This document shows, piece by piece, positions 13,561 through 25,480 of a DNA stretch of 64,000 bases. The notes beneath the pieces were generated by a model. The model was given only the letters and a program-made list of their open reading frames with translations. It searched no databases and was not told the origin of the DNA. Numbering within the stretch: the stretch's first letter is position 1; each line of letters begins with the position of its first letter. The position numbers and the translations under genes are program-made. Source of the DNA: Erodium maritimum (lineage: Eukaryota; Streptophyta; Magnoliopsida; Geraniales; Geraniaceae); NCBI GenBank assembly GCA_963921825.1, contig OY997589.1:6819798-6883797 (forward strand). Direction: 5' to 3'.

Positions 13561-14160
13561 GGGTAGTGACTAGTGTACTCGACTTCTGCACCTCAGAGTC
13601 CCTTGTCTCGGGGTAGGGACCCAATTGTATCCTCCGCTACTGCACCTCAGGGGGTGAACCCTCGGCGGGTCTCTCAACCCCGGGTGGTTGACCCAAACTG
13701 GAAGAACTTGGTGATCGGCCAACATGTCAGGGACAGTAAAGCCGACCCCCCATGCATGTCCGTGCATAGAGATATAACTGGACTTGGAGATTGAGCTGAG
13801 TCTAGTTGTGGAGCAGGAGGTGGGGAGTGAAACAGGGTTCTACTGAGGAACCTCAGGATGATCAAGATTGGACCGAAAAGATGACCCGAATGGAGGAATG
13901 AAAGGGATACAATGCTATTTACTTTGAGCAGCAGATACCAGTTTCATTGTTATTTACTTTTTGTTCGCTTTTATGGCTCCCCAACACACCGCTTATGTCT
14001 GTTTTTTGGTCACAAAGTTATGAGCAGACAGACTTTAGGGGTTTGATACCATATAATAGTTCTTCTACTGTGTTCAAAGGTTTCCCTGATGTACTTCTTT
14101 TGTCAGATTGAAGTCTAATGTAATGAAATTACAACTTTTAGTAAAAAAGAAGAAGAGTTT
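13561..14160. other. Intergenic with a small unrecognised GC-rich patch
   Basis: 13570-13800 is GC-richer and carries overlapping ORFs of 65-73 aa on both strands with no family likeness. The rest is AT-rich 3' flank of the polygalacturonase gene. No feature is supported. Confidence 0.4.
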
Positions 14161-14235
14161 TATTCAATTTGGGGGGCGAAGATAATATAATATCACCACT
14201 CACTACAATACACATCATTTGGTCGTCGGAATGAA

Positions 14236-16268
14236 TCAACAGCAGGTAGGGCCTTCGGGTTTAAGTGGTTGAGTAATCTTAGGTTTAACGTTTTTACAGG
14301 TAGTCGAGTAGTTCTCCATCCTCGGTCCATCGTAGGAGAGGTCGATGTTGCAAAGCTCAATATTCTCACACATTCCCGGACTGCACATTATCTGCACCGA
14401 CTCCGGACACGCCGAACTACCCTTGATGTCCCTAAACACGACGTTGCTCATCTTCACCAACGAAGGTTCCTGATCGATCGACACGACAAAGTGAATCACA
14501 ATATATACACTAACATGTGACCGATTAATAAATAACGAACATAGATACGAATTAATTACCGATTCCTTGCATTTCCCATGGGGACAGTAACACATGTCCA
14601 AGATGATGGGGTTACTAACGTTGTCCATCGTAATGCCCTCGAAAAGAACGTCGTCGACGGTGTTGGGGTAAAGGCCAGGCCATGCCTTCAACCTAGCCCC
14701 GTTGTCGGAGTTCGATATCGAACAATCTTTGACGTGGATTGCTGTTACCGGATCTTCCTTCTGGTACTTCCCTAGGCTTCCGATGCTGATGCCGTGCCCT
14801 GGTCCGCATGTCACTTTGCTGATCTCCACGTTGGCCGTCCCGTCGCCGATGGAGATGCAATCGTCGCCGGTGATGAAGTTGGTGTCCGTGATTTTGATGT
14901 TGCTCGACCTTCCCATGTGGATTCCGTCCGTGTTGAGGCTTCCCGGCGCGGTGACGACCTTGAACTTGTCGAATGTCACGTTTTCGCATAAGAGTAGGTT
15001 CACGTTGAAGTTCTTGCTGTCCTGCGATGTCACGCCCGTGACCAATGTATGTTTGATCCTATCCAACCTGATACTCTGGATGGAAAGAAAAATAAAACAT
15101 GTTTTATTATCAATGCATATGATCGGGCATTGTAGAGTTCGAGTGCTAAGATCATCTACAATGGAGGCCTATTCTAGAATATCGATTTAGTGAAAATTTG
15201 AGGCCAATTTAGATAAAGACATTGTGGGAGTCGAATCTGTAGAGTCTTAGAGCATCTGTAGTAGAAGGTCGATTTTAAGAGTCTATTTGACAAAAAAATT
15301 GGGTCTATTTTATAAATCTTTAATAGTAAACGTCCGGATCGACAAAGTCACAAAAAGAGGATTGTGTCGGACAGGAAGAGAGTAGAATCAGGATTGGACA
15401 GATCACGTGTCAAGAGGCTAGGATAGAGGAAAAAAGCAACATTTCCCCTCATTTCTTTCTTTTTTTGGCTTATTCGATCGAGGAAAAGACTCCATTGCAG
15501 ATGCTCTTACACTACCAGAAGTATATGTCATGTGTCATCTTGAGAGACGATGAGAGATGAAAGTTCCTCTACTTCATCCAAATTTAACGTCGATGAATTA
15601 TGAGACAGAATCGCAAAATCCCAAGAAAAAAAGTCACTTTTTTCATACCTTGTTCCCGAAACGACCTCCATAATGAACTCCGCTTGTAGGTGTTCGAATA
15701 AAAGTAACAAATAAGATAAGGTTAATACAATAACAAGTAATAGTATGTAGCTTACGATGGGCATACTACTGCACTCAGACTTTTCCTCGCAACCGCTGCT
15801 CGCCCAAGCCTGAGCTCCCTGGCCATCGAAAGTACCGGTGCCAGTGATCGTCAAGAAATCAACCGTATCGAAAACGACCCACGAAGGCTTCGTGAAAGAC
15901 TTGGGATCCACCGGTGCCTTCAACGTACCGTCAAGCTGGAACGTAATAGGAGCCTTACACGGCCCCTTAAAGCATATTTCTCCCAAATTGAACACTCCCG
16001 CCGGTACCATCACCGTGCTGGGCGTCGTGCACGCGCAAGCATCGTCCCACGCCTTCTGTATCTCTTTCGTGATATCGGCGTTTTCCTTAGCGCCGCAATT
16101 AGCCACTATATCGATGACTCCCCCTGCCGGTACCGCTCCGCCCGGCGCCGCGGCCGATGCCGCGGCGGGGGCGTCTTGGAGCAATGTACGTGACCTGACC
16201 GAAACAAAATTTGATACTAACAACGCTAAGTAAAATAGTATTGAAACGATATTCAACTTATTATTCAT
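14236..16268 (-). CDS. Exopolygalacturonase (GH28), three coding exons
   Basis: A GH28 enzyme that removes galacturonic acid from the non-reducing end of pectin in the wall; this clade is often pollen-expressed. Coding exons on the minus strand are 16268-15756 (513 bp), 15075-14560 (516 bp) and 14469-14236 (234 bp). All junctions are GT-AG and phase 0, giving 420 aa. A signal peptide covers about 1-26, followed by an Ala/Pro-rich linker (DAPAAASAAAPGG). Catalytic motifs are NTD at 219-221, GDD at 241-243, GHG around 265 and RLK at 299-301. The last is usually RIK, so this copy has a conservative change. The paralogue at 25481-28909 has identical last-exon lengths but one extra intron. The start is the ATG preceding the signal peptide, with a TATA box 82 bp upstream. 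It appears intact. Confidence 0.93.
15250..15506. mobile_element. Tourist-like MITE in the polygalacturonase intron
   Basis: A 257-bp element flanked by TTA at 15247-15249 and 15507-15509. It has imperfect terminal inverted repeats starting GAGCATCTGTAGTA on the left and GAGCATCTGCAATGG on the right (read inwards). A TTA target and GAGCATC-type ends are usual for PIF/Harbinger-derived Tourist MITEs. It sits in intron 1 (15755-15076) of the minus-strand polygalacturonase. There is no coding capacity. Confidence 0.85.
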
Positions 16269-16350
16269 AATTTATTTACTTATTTTTTTTCTTTTGGTTT
16301 TATTGCGAATGTGTTTATTATTGCTTTGATTCTATTGTGAACGCGAAGGG

Positions 16351-16359
16351 TTTTTTATA
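16351..16359 (-). promoter_or_regulatory. TATA box of the minus-strand polygalacturonase
   Basis: CTATAAAAAA on the minus strand lies about 82 bp upstream of the ATG at 16268, a normal plant distance for a short leader. Confidence 0.6.
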
Positions 16360-16368
16360 GTCCGATGA

Positions 16369-17694
16369 GTGGCTCAAAGGCTGCTATAATTAGTTTGGTG
16401 TTCGCGAGATGTGATGCTATTTTCTCCCTTTTTGCCTATTTTTGTATATGTTTGACCTCAAAATAAGTAGTGTGAAAGCTTCTTGATGATCCGCTTAATT
16501 CGAGTATTAATTACTTGTGTATTTGGTTTTGATTTTTGACATTTTATGAGTGATCCTAATGATTTAATATTAATAATTTGGATAATTGCATGCTGTTTAT
16601 TTTTTTTTTATCGGTGACAACAATCCAAGTTCTTAGAAGCTGTATATATGTTCTGATCAACAGTATTTCGTATTTCATTTTATGATTCATTGTTTGTGAG
16701 GAGAGGGTTTCTAAATCGTACCCTTTAAATACGTGTAAAAACAACAAAAATTGTGAACTTTAGTATCTGCTCATTCAATAACTAAGAATTTGTTTTATCC
16801 ACATAAGACTGTTAAAAGAGAGAAGCAAGTTATACGAAGGAAACTGCAGCTGCTCTAGGCCAAAGAGAAGTTACGGTACAGAAATTAATGAATGAGCTAA
16901 GAGCATCTATACTGTTAACTTTTGATCGGGGTGGTGACTTGTCTTTTCTTTTTTAGCGTTATCTTAAAAACTATATTACTGAAAAATGTACGATAGCACG
17001 ATTGATAACAAATGAAAAGGGTGAGACATAGCTTTAGACAGATCTGGAGCGTTGACTTTGTAACTAAAATGTTCGGATAGTTCAAGTAACTTCTGAGGGG
17101 TGGATCCATTTTCCAATAGAGGCACGCTACTTTCATTGTTTCCACTTCTATTGACTCGACTCAGATAGACTTTTTGTGTTTAGCGAACACGTTGGCCCGA
17201 CAGTAGATACCTTTGGGGGGAGGTGAGGATAATGTCAGACATCTAAGGAAGTCCCCAGGAAAAAGAGGAGACTTAGGATCGGGTTGGGCCGGATCCTATT
17301 GGGATGGGACATGTCTCCTCAACAGAGTCCCCTCTCCCGTCTAATACTTATTGGACCTGGCGATGCAACATAGCAGTCCTCGCCTGATTTCTGGGCCAAT
17401 AAGACCTCATATTCTTGCTCCACGACGGTACAACGTCGTCGTCAATCTTCCACTGACTGATGCCGACACTCTGGAGAAGCCACAACCGTCTTCCTTCGAC
17501 GACCATGCCTTCACCAGATTAGGGGGTTGAAAAGACCAGTCCAAGGAATCATAGTGGTCGGGTCCAACACCCACTTGTCACAAGAGTCATTTCAGTCCTC
17601 CACATAGAACTGGTAGTCCGTAAAGCGAGGAACGAGACACACACCATGGCAGAGCCACTGCACACAGTGGTGACATAAAAGACTTCCTTTGATC
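16369..17694. other. Intergenic and repeat-like DNA, no gene supported
   Basis: 16369-17150 is AT-rich promoter-side DNA. At 16904 the text TAAGAGCATCTATACTG resembles one end of a Tourist-like MITE, but I see no partner end. 17160-17694 is GC-richer and reads like decayed retroelement sequence without recognisable domains. The left end of an LTR begins at 17695. Confidence 0.4.
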
Positions 17695-19437
17695 TGTCAC
17701 GCCCCAAATCCGGTATTGACCGGACCCGAGACGTGACTTTGTGAAATTAAATAAAAACCGTTTAAAAGTAAATAATATCTGATAAAAGGAAATGATGTAA
17801 ACCAACAAAATATTCAAACCCTGAGTCCCGAGCTCAGTCAAATACAATAGTTGAAAATAACAGTACGTCTCTAAGAAACGTAAAATAAACTCGGGCTTCC
17901 GCTACGCTCCCAAGCTCTGTGTAACCCTCTAATCCAAAACATAGCTATCGCCTGTAGAAAACAAGGTAAGGGGTGAGCTTGACGCTCAGTAAGAAAATAC
18001 ACAACACTCGCCCCAATAAAGTAGTATTAGTACGTTTCCAAACTAACTTTTAACGATTCAAAGGAGAAGGCGACAACGAGAACATGTAACCCAAATTAAA
18101 CAACCTTCACTTTACTCGACCACAAACTATCCCGAAAATCCCCGTCCAAATTCCCTTCACGACCGACTCATGGATAAACCCAAAGACGACGCTTTAAGTT
18201 ACACGAAAACCACACACATGAAACTCATCGTCAAACAATCAAAATCAAGTCATTCGCGGTCACACACAACTCGTAACAAGGAAAACACCCATAGTCACAA
18301 ACCCGGCAACCCTCATTCAAAATCCAAAGTAATCTCAACACAAGCAATCCACACACTTGCACGGTCTCGGGAACAACCCGCTCGGCCCGGCGTAGCCGCA
18401 CACAACTTTTCCCAACACAAAGTCGGGAGAGGCGGTCGACCTCATCGCGGAACATAGCGTTTTACCGATACACGGAAGGCAGGGAAATCGCCTCTTCGCG
18501 GCCTGGTCCCTCGCGGAACACAACACACCGTTTTACCGAGTGCTAGTTGGAAGGTAGGGAAACCACCTCTTCGCGGGACACAGCGTTTTACCGACTCTAG
18601 GTCGGAAGGTAGGGAAACCACATTTATCATGTAACCAAAGCACACACAAGCCTCACACTTTACCGATCACACGCCGGAAGGTACGACACACCTGGCGGAA
18701 GTACATCTCTCGCACTTTACCGGCAGCGCACCGGAAGGTATGACACACCTCTCGGGCACAAATCATCCAGGTATCAACAGAACAATCACAATCACACTCA
18801 CAATCGGGATCACATTCTCAGCATACTTACACACCATTACGCATTTACCATCACTTACCGACACCACACTCAACGTGGTAACCCCACCGGCTTAACCGGT
18901 ATTCATTCCCCAACGCCCACACTTCAACAAGTCAAATAAACAGGAAGTACCCACTCAAGTCATTAATATGCATCACTAGTTCAACTCTACTCGTTTTCAT
19001 GTTTGTTATTTATTAACAGTACAAACAACACATAGCACACAAGTAGATACACTCAGCAAACAACCCTACAGGCACGACATGGCCCGATTCTACCAGCACG
19101 ACAATTTACCAAGACTATAATGTTCATAGTTTATACGTCTACGCTAGTTAATCACATCCTATAGGCGAGCTAGTTATTTATCCGGTTATTAGGTTTCCCT
19201 ATATACATCCTAATACAACCGTAAAAGAGTAGGTATCGAGGTATTTCCCTACCTCTCAGTCTCTATCTGGATCGCCTAGCTGCTGACGTCCGGGCCTACT
19301 CTGGTCTTTTCCACGCTCGGGGTAAAAGCCTGGTTTTAACAAAAAGGGACGATAATCAGTCCCGGTCCAGTCTGTAACGGTCCTCTAATTATCAATTAAG
19401 TCCTTTAATTTAACTGTTAAGTCCTTGAATTTATCTG
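17695..19437 (-). mobile_element. Gypsy-type LTR-related segment, minus, split by a nested LTR
   Basis: It begins with TGTCACGCCCCAAATCCGG and carries an LTR palindrome (17975-17989). A tandem array of roughly 60-70-bp units lies at about 18420-18740 ('gcgttttaccga...ggaaggtagggaaaccac'). It is interrupted at 19437/22577 by the solo LTR whose ATCTG duplication is at those two points, and probably resumes at 22577. The first 43 bp match the last 43 bp of the fragment ending at 23316 in inverted orientation, but the interiors differ, so I treat them as two related LTRs. The far end was not located. Confidence 0.6.
18420..18740 (-). repeat. LTR tandem array, CGGTAAA-type unit
   Basis: About five or six diverged copies of a unit containing 'gcgttttaccga' and 'cggaaggtagggaaacc', roughly 60-70 bp apart. 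It occupies the same relative position as the arrays in the other LTR copies. Confidence 0.65.
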
Positions 19438-22400
19438 TGTCACGCCCCAATTTCAGTAAAACCGAACTAGGGACGCGAACATTTTAAAACATAGAAACAC
19501 TTGAAAACCTGTTTTCATTAAACACTTTAAAAGTACCATTTGTTCAACAAAATAATAAATACAGTTTAAAACACGTCCCAACAAGTGGACTAAAAACAAG
19601 GTATCCGTCGCTAGACTCAAAACTCCCAGAAACCCGCTTCAAGCTCTTCAAGCTTCAGAAGCTCACCTAGTCCAGCCTACGAGCGATACCTGTAGGAAAA
19701 GCAGCTAGGGGTGAGCGTTCGCTCACCACCGCGGATAACAGACTGACTACGACATAATTAGCAGATAAAGCCAGTAACACTAAAACCAAACCCAATACCG
19801 GGACTACAGTCCCCAACTCAAGTACCCAATTGACCCACAACCCGTTACTTTCCTCAACAGACCCAACACTCGATAACACCACGTAGACCCGACACAACTA
19901 TCGACGACCTCCTCTAAGGACACGACAGAAAGACTACACAACGTCAAACAAGATCACAAAGGATCGCACACCAGCTGCTCAGTAACCAATCTCAATCAGG
20001 TCAGGGATCGACCTATCGCAATTCCTCGACACGAAGTCGGATCAGGCTGTCGACCTTTAGAACTCGCAATTCATCGACACTAAGTCGGATCAGGCTGTCG
20101 ACCTTTAGAACTCGCAATTCATCGACACTAAGTCGGATCAGGCTGTCGACCTTTAGAACTCGCAATTCATCACACTAAGTCGGATCAGGCTGTCGACCTT
20201 TAGAACTCGCAATTCATCGACACTAAGTCGGATCAGGCTGTCGACCTTTAGAACTCACAACTTCAGGTAACCACAATCACAATCACAGGCAAGTTCAATC
20301 ACACAGGCACTCAAGGCCACTCAAGACACCTCAACAATCAAGACTCGGGTTCAACAACCCCACGGGCACTCACTGCCACTCAAGACACACCAACGGTCAA
20401 GACTCGGGTTCAACAACCCCACGGCACTCATTGCCACTCAAGACACACCAACGGTCGAGACTCGGGTTCAACAACCCCACGGCACTCACGGCCACCCCAA
20501 AACATCAACAGTAAGACACGGGCACTCAAGGCCACCCAAGACACCAATTTAAATACACGGGCTCTCAAGGCCCAAACTCAACAATAAATAACACGGGCTC
20601 TCAAGGCCGCCCAAACTCAACAATAAATAGCACGGGCTCTCAAGACCACCCAAACTCAACAATAACTAACACGGGCTCTCAAGGCCACCCAAACTCAACA
20701 ATAAATAACACGGGCTCTCAAGGCCGCCCAAACTCAACAATAAATAACGCACAACAACCTCCGGCATACTCGATGCCTCCAACAGTCCTAAGATCACTAG
20801 TTTCACAAACAACCTCCGGGCATGGTCATATGCCTCCAGTAAATCAATTACGCTAAGTTCTCTGCTCCTACGACACTACTAAGTGTCACATGCTTTTCTC
20901 ATACTCGCTATGATCCCGTATCATGCATTTCTAATAATTACTACGATCCCGTATCATGTTTTTCTAATATTTAAAATAAACCTACATCAACCCACGACAC
21001 CCCGGTGTCACATGCAATTCTACTGTTAACTTTCCCCAGTCAGGGCCGAGATCCGGCTACTTTTCCCTACCTCGTGCGTGTTCTCCCAAAAGCCAAACCA
21101 CGAGCTCCGGTGATGAACTCAGTCACTCACCCATCTTTCCCTTGCCTCGGTCCGTGGCACGATCTAAAGGAACACAATTTAAAGTCACTAAACAACTCGC
21201 AGGAATAAACCGAAAACCGATAAACTCGATGCCCAAACTTAACCCCGACAATGTCGATCACTCCCAAACTTCCCAATTACTCGACATTGTTGATAAAGGA
21301 CCCGTAACGGCCAGATTCGCCCGACATGGCGAATCTGCCCGGGTTTTGGTTAATTGCCTTCCGGGGCTCCAAAAGCCCCCGTTTTCGTTTCTACGGTCTT
21401 AGAATATTTCAAGGAACCCAACGCACTTGACGGAATCAAATTCCGACTTCTAAGTCAATTAATTATCGTTTAAAGTTTCCAAAACCCGTTAATTACAACT
21501 TCTCCAATTTAATTCCAAATTTCGATTTGATTAAGGATAAATGGTCCGGGGAACGTTTTAAACCACCCGAACGATAAAACCCGAGCACCCGAGCATGTGG
21601 GCCCCACCCACACTACTTGGCCGAGACCCTATGGTTTAAGGGGAGGCCCGGCCACCATGTGGTGGCTGCTGCCAGCTCCGGCCAGCCACCTCATGGCCGG
21701 CCGGCCACCACCCACGGTGGCCGGAGCTCCTCCCGAGCCTCCGGTCACCGGAAAACGTGAAATTAAACCCCCAAACACCTCTAAAACGTCTCCAACACCT
21801 CCCCACACTCTACACAACCCTACGCCTTAGTTTATACTCAAACCCTAGCTTCCAAGAAAATAACTAAAACGAGAATCGGTTCGGGTATTACCGTAGAGGA
21901 GAACGAGGGGAACGGGATTGCTCTTTGCTTTGACTCGATCGAAGGGCTCGATCACAAACCCTAGCTCAACCTCCCTTCTTCTCTCTTCTTCTCCTTCTCC
22001 TTCTCTCTCTAAAACCTCTCTTCTAATTTCTAATTTAATTAAACTAACAACAAAACTAATTTTCCTCCTTTAAAACCTCATACTCGGCCAACTATTCTCC
22101 TCCACACAATTTCCCCCCAAAACTAACACCACCACCTTTAGGACATGTGTCAAGGTGGGTCCCACACCTTTTGGAAAATATCTAGTTGATATTTTTCAAT
22201 CAGTTTCGCGAAAATCGGACGTTTCGGGCCCCGAACGGGCACTTTTTCCCAAAAATTACGAAACTTGGCGGGCCACAAGGAAACGGCTCAACTAAGACTG
22301 CTGCGACGACGGCTAAGCTTTTCGGATCCAAAACGGTCCTCGAATGGACCAAAACGTCGCTCGGTTGACTTTTCCAGTGAAAAGTCAACATTTCCCAAAT

Positions 22401-22576
22401 TGATCAGAAAGTTGCCCTGAGTCCCCCGTAACTCACTTTGGTCAATAACGGGGTCAACTTAAGTCCGATATGACCCTCGGGGTCCAATCCCTGTTCAATT
22501 CAGTGCCTGCTCAAAAATTTTAAATTTTCCTGTTTTTCGCAGGTTTGACTGGCGTTGACCGAGAGTGGTCATTACA
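19438..22576 (-). mobile_element. 3.14-kb solo LTR (Gypsy-type), TSD ATCTG
   Basis: On the minus strand the block begins TGTAATGACCACTCTCGG (22576) and ends GGGGCGTGACA (19438). These are TG...CA ends flanked by the 5-bp direct repeat ATCTG at 19433-19437 and 22577-22581. No primer-binding site, polypurine tract or pol follows, so it is a solo LTR left by recombination or a complete LTR-like unit. It is the full-length relative of 1-2179. Tandem arrays lie at 20010-20260, 20330-20500 and 20540-20745; the palindrome is at 19710-19727. ORFs at 21597-21830 and elsewhere look like translation of GC-rich non-coding DNA. An LTR over 3 kb suggests a Tat/Ogre- or Del/Tekay-like family, which I cannot confirm without pol. 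Confidence 0.8.
20010..20745 (-). repeat. Three tandem arrays within the solo LTR
   Basis: 20010-20260 holds about five copies of a 49-50-bp unit ('gactaagtcggatcaggctg'-like core ending 'gtcgacctttagaactcgca'). 20330-20500 holds three copies of a unit of about 59 bp ('gggttcaacaaccccacgg'). 20540-20745 holds five copies of a unit of about 40 bp ('acacgggctctcaaggcc'). The last unit is shared with the plus-strand LTR at 850-1000. The first is not shared in sequence with the array at 1400-1560. Confidence 0.85.
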
Positions 22577-22930
22577 ATCTGATTTAAAACCAATTAAATA
22601 ATTAATTAATTTAATTAAACTGTCCTGACCCGGATCCAATCCGAATCCTAAACCCGGACCCGAATCCGACCCGGTCCAGATCTCAGACCCGGGCCTGACC
22701 CGAGCCCGACCCAGACCCGGACCAAAACCCGAGTCCGGACCCGAACCCAGATCCAGTCCAGGCCCGAGGCCCAAACAAGGTCCAGGCCCGAGCTCGTCCG
22801 TAACTCGGTCCTGGCCCAGGCCCGTCTGTGTCTCAGTTCTGGCCCAGAACTCGGCCCTGGCCGGAGCTGTGAACGGAGAGGGATGCGACTAGGGTTCCGG
22901 CGAACTGAGAGCGGCGGCAAGCCCTTTCCG
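22577..22930. other. GC-rich remnant with ACCCGG repeats, host of the solo LTR
   Basis: After the ATCTG target copy comes AT-rich DNA and then a stretch (22625-22860) of degenerate ACCCGG/GGCCCG-rich repeats. It is probably the continuation of the split element that starts at 17695. No coding region is recognised. Confidence 0.4.
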
Positions 22931-22959
22931 ATTTTATTAACCTAATAGGCATACTAGTA

Positions 22960-23316
22960 TTGAAATGCACGAGGAGTTAGTATTTTCCTTATTGAGCGTA
23001 AGCTCACCCCTATCTATTTATGACTGTATTACAGGTTGGCGTGGTGATTAGTGGACTCGAGGCTCGGGAGATTCTAGGGTCCGGGTGCTTAGAGACGTCG
23101 GTTGTACTTTGTGGTTATGAACTTTTGTGAAAGAGTTATTATGACTTTTGTAAACCTTTTTGTTGGAGGATTATTTTATAAGTCTGGATTTGGAGATTTT
23201 TTTTTTACTGAAGTAAAGTTGGATGATTTTATTGGTTTTACGCTTTTTATTATTATAATTGCTTCATCCTCAAGTCACGTCTCGAGTCCGGTCAAAACCG
23301 GATTTGGGGCATGACA
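22960..23316 (+). mobile_element. Gypsy-type LTR 3' fragment, plus
   Basis: It ends with CCGGATTTGGGGCATGACA at 23316. It carries the LTR palindrome TGAGC-GTAA-GCTCA at 22993-23006 about 310 bp before the end, as the other copies do. The left boundary is unclear. It is a sister copy, in opposite orientation, to the segment starting at 17695. Confidence 0.6.
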
Positions 23317-25480
23317 GGCGAGGTTAGAGGGGTTCTCGACGGTGGTGGAGGCGTCAGGAGGCTCGGGATGACGAGGGGAGGTTGCTGGTGCGAATTCCAG
23401 GGTTTTTCCGTCCAGATTGACGGCGCGAAAACTTCAGATCTGGAGCTCGAGGTTTCCGGCGAAGCTTCTCCAACCGAACTCGGCCAGATTGAGGTCGCGT
23501 GCGTGCGATTCTCGGGGAAAGAGAGGACGGGGAAGACGAATCAGGTCGGGAAAAGAGCTCACTGTCACTGGTTCACTCGATTCCGGTGAGGCGAAGCTCG
23601 AATCGAAGATGGAGGCGCTGGTTCGAGACGACTCGGGGAGGACGAAGGGGAAGAGAGGACGATTCTGGGTTTCCGATGGTGTCTGGAGGTGAGGGACGGT
23701 CGAAGATGGAGGAAGGGACGTCCGGTGATGGTTTCTGGCTCCGGAGAAGGACGATTGACAGAGAAGACGAAGGGACGAGATCGAGAGGAAGGAGAGAGCG
23801 AGACCTCGGGAGGCGTGCGAGCAAATGAAGAGGGAGGAAGGGATGCTAGGGTTAGTGTGTGGGCTTTGGGCCCTGGCGTATTGGGCCAAGCACACTAACC
23901 AGCTTGGTCCGGCTCGACCCAATTGACTGGGTCTGGGCTGGCCCAGGCCTACTCCCTTCCTTTTTTTCTCTTTTTTTTAATCGATCCAAATTTAAACCCG
24001 TTCTCCAACCCGCAACGTTCCAAACCATACTTGCAAAATATTAAATTCTCCAGTCTTTACATGATCCCTTACCAGAGTTGTTCTACGAGGGGATCCGGAA
24101 AGGAATCGCTGGAGGAGGTGGGGGATGAGGTAATAATGGTGGATGGGATGGGGCTCGGGAAAGAGCACACCGACGATAGCGTAGATATGTAGAAGATTCC
24201 ATAGGCCTGGTTGAGAGCTACATTCAGTGACTTGTCTATTAATTGGCTTATTTCAATTTTTTTATTAATTGGGACAAAAATTGTTGCAAACTAAATTGGA
24301 AATGAAAAAAAATATTTATTGAAATAATGATTTATTACAACTACGATTTATTACAAATTAAAGGTTCTCTCTTTCATACTTGACCAACAACATTGCTAGT
24401 TTGCGCTTATGTTGAACCGGTTCATAATGGGTTAGTGCGCCCATGCTCTTAACCGGTTCATCATGGGTTAGTTCGCCCATGCTCTTGACCTCCAAATGAA
24501 TAATTGTATTCAAGATTTTCTGATGCCTTCATCTTTCAATTTTTCAATTCAACTCCTCTTACTCAAGCAACTGTATTGGAACTTCTGAATTCTTCCCCAT
24601 ATAGACAAGTTGTTACACAAGCAATGGGTCGATCCAAGAGGGAACTGTAGGATAAATCAGTTTCAAGGGCTCACCTAGACTAATGTTTTTACTACCTTAA
24701 TCTAGTTACCTCTCTTATCCATACAGTTACAATCTCAATTCACATGTTAAGCTGTCAGAGTTGGAAGTACGTGTGGGCTCTACAACTTCTCGAGAGTGTA
24801 CTTTATGGGGATCGAGGAGGAGCAAAGAGAAAAGTGTTTGAGCATACAGTTAGACAAAGTTGGGAGATACTGAAGTATAAGAAATCAATATGCAATATGG
24901 AATATGAGCATAAATGTGTTATATGCTCATAGTGTTGTGTTTTGTTTAAAAGACTTGTTATACCAGATACTCTTTGACTATATACCAAATGTTCTTTTGG
25001 ATGCCTTGGTGTTAGTGCTGATTCGGCTTAATAATAAAATCCGTATTACTTCAAAAAAAAAAACATACTATGCCCGAAAAATGTTATCATTTTCTGAGGG
25101 GAAGGAAATGCTATTACCATTTTGGTTCATTTACTTTATGCATGTACTATGTCTTCCCGACCATCTGAAGAGCACACCTTTACACAACGTGGTACATTTC
25201 CTCCTCGAATATATGCCTTAAGAAACCGTAACACTTACTGCTAATTGACGAGTGCAGCGCAGTGACGACACGTGGTGCCGCTTGTGTCAGCCTAAGGTGG
25301 AGAGGCAAAGAGAGGTAATAATAGAAAAAACAAATCACAAAAATAGCCTAGTAATTGGGGTTTCAGCTGTTCTCAGCCTCCAATTTGCCCATAAAATTGA
25401 CCTCTTATATGTCCCGAAACCGACAGAAGAGGAAGAGGAAAAACAAAAGAAGAAACAAACGAGTCCGAGAACAAACAAAC
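23317..25480. other. Repeat-like and intergenic DNA upstream of the second polygalacturonase
   Basis: 23317-23900 is GC-rich with overlapping long ORFs on both strands (up to 162 aa) and no family likeness; it is probably LINE-like 5' sequence. 24405-24490 holds two copies of a 35-bp unit containing GGTTCATMATGGGTTAG. 24940-25063 resembles a LINE 3' end with an 11-A run at 25053-25063. 25070-25480 is the promoter region of the gene at 25481, with no strong TATA box. No gene is supported. Confidence 0.4.

Noticed and set aside
15620..15690. Possible micro-exon reading GVHYGGRFGNK in the polygalacturonase intron
   Set aside because: The flanking AG and GT would fit, but phase does not match the phase-0 neighbours, and the paralogue joins exons cleanly without it.
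23434..23922. 162-aa minus-strand ORF and its plus-strand partners
   Set aside because: GC-rich DNA open on several frames, Ser/Arg-rich with no domain; likely repeat-derived shadow.
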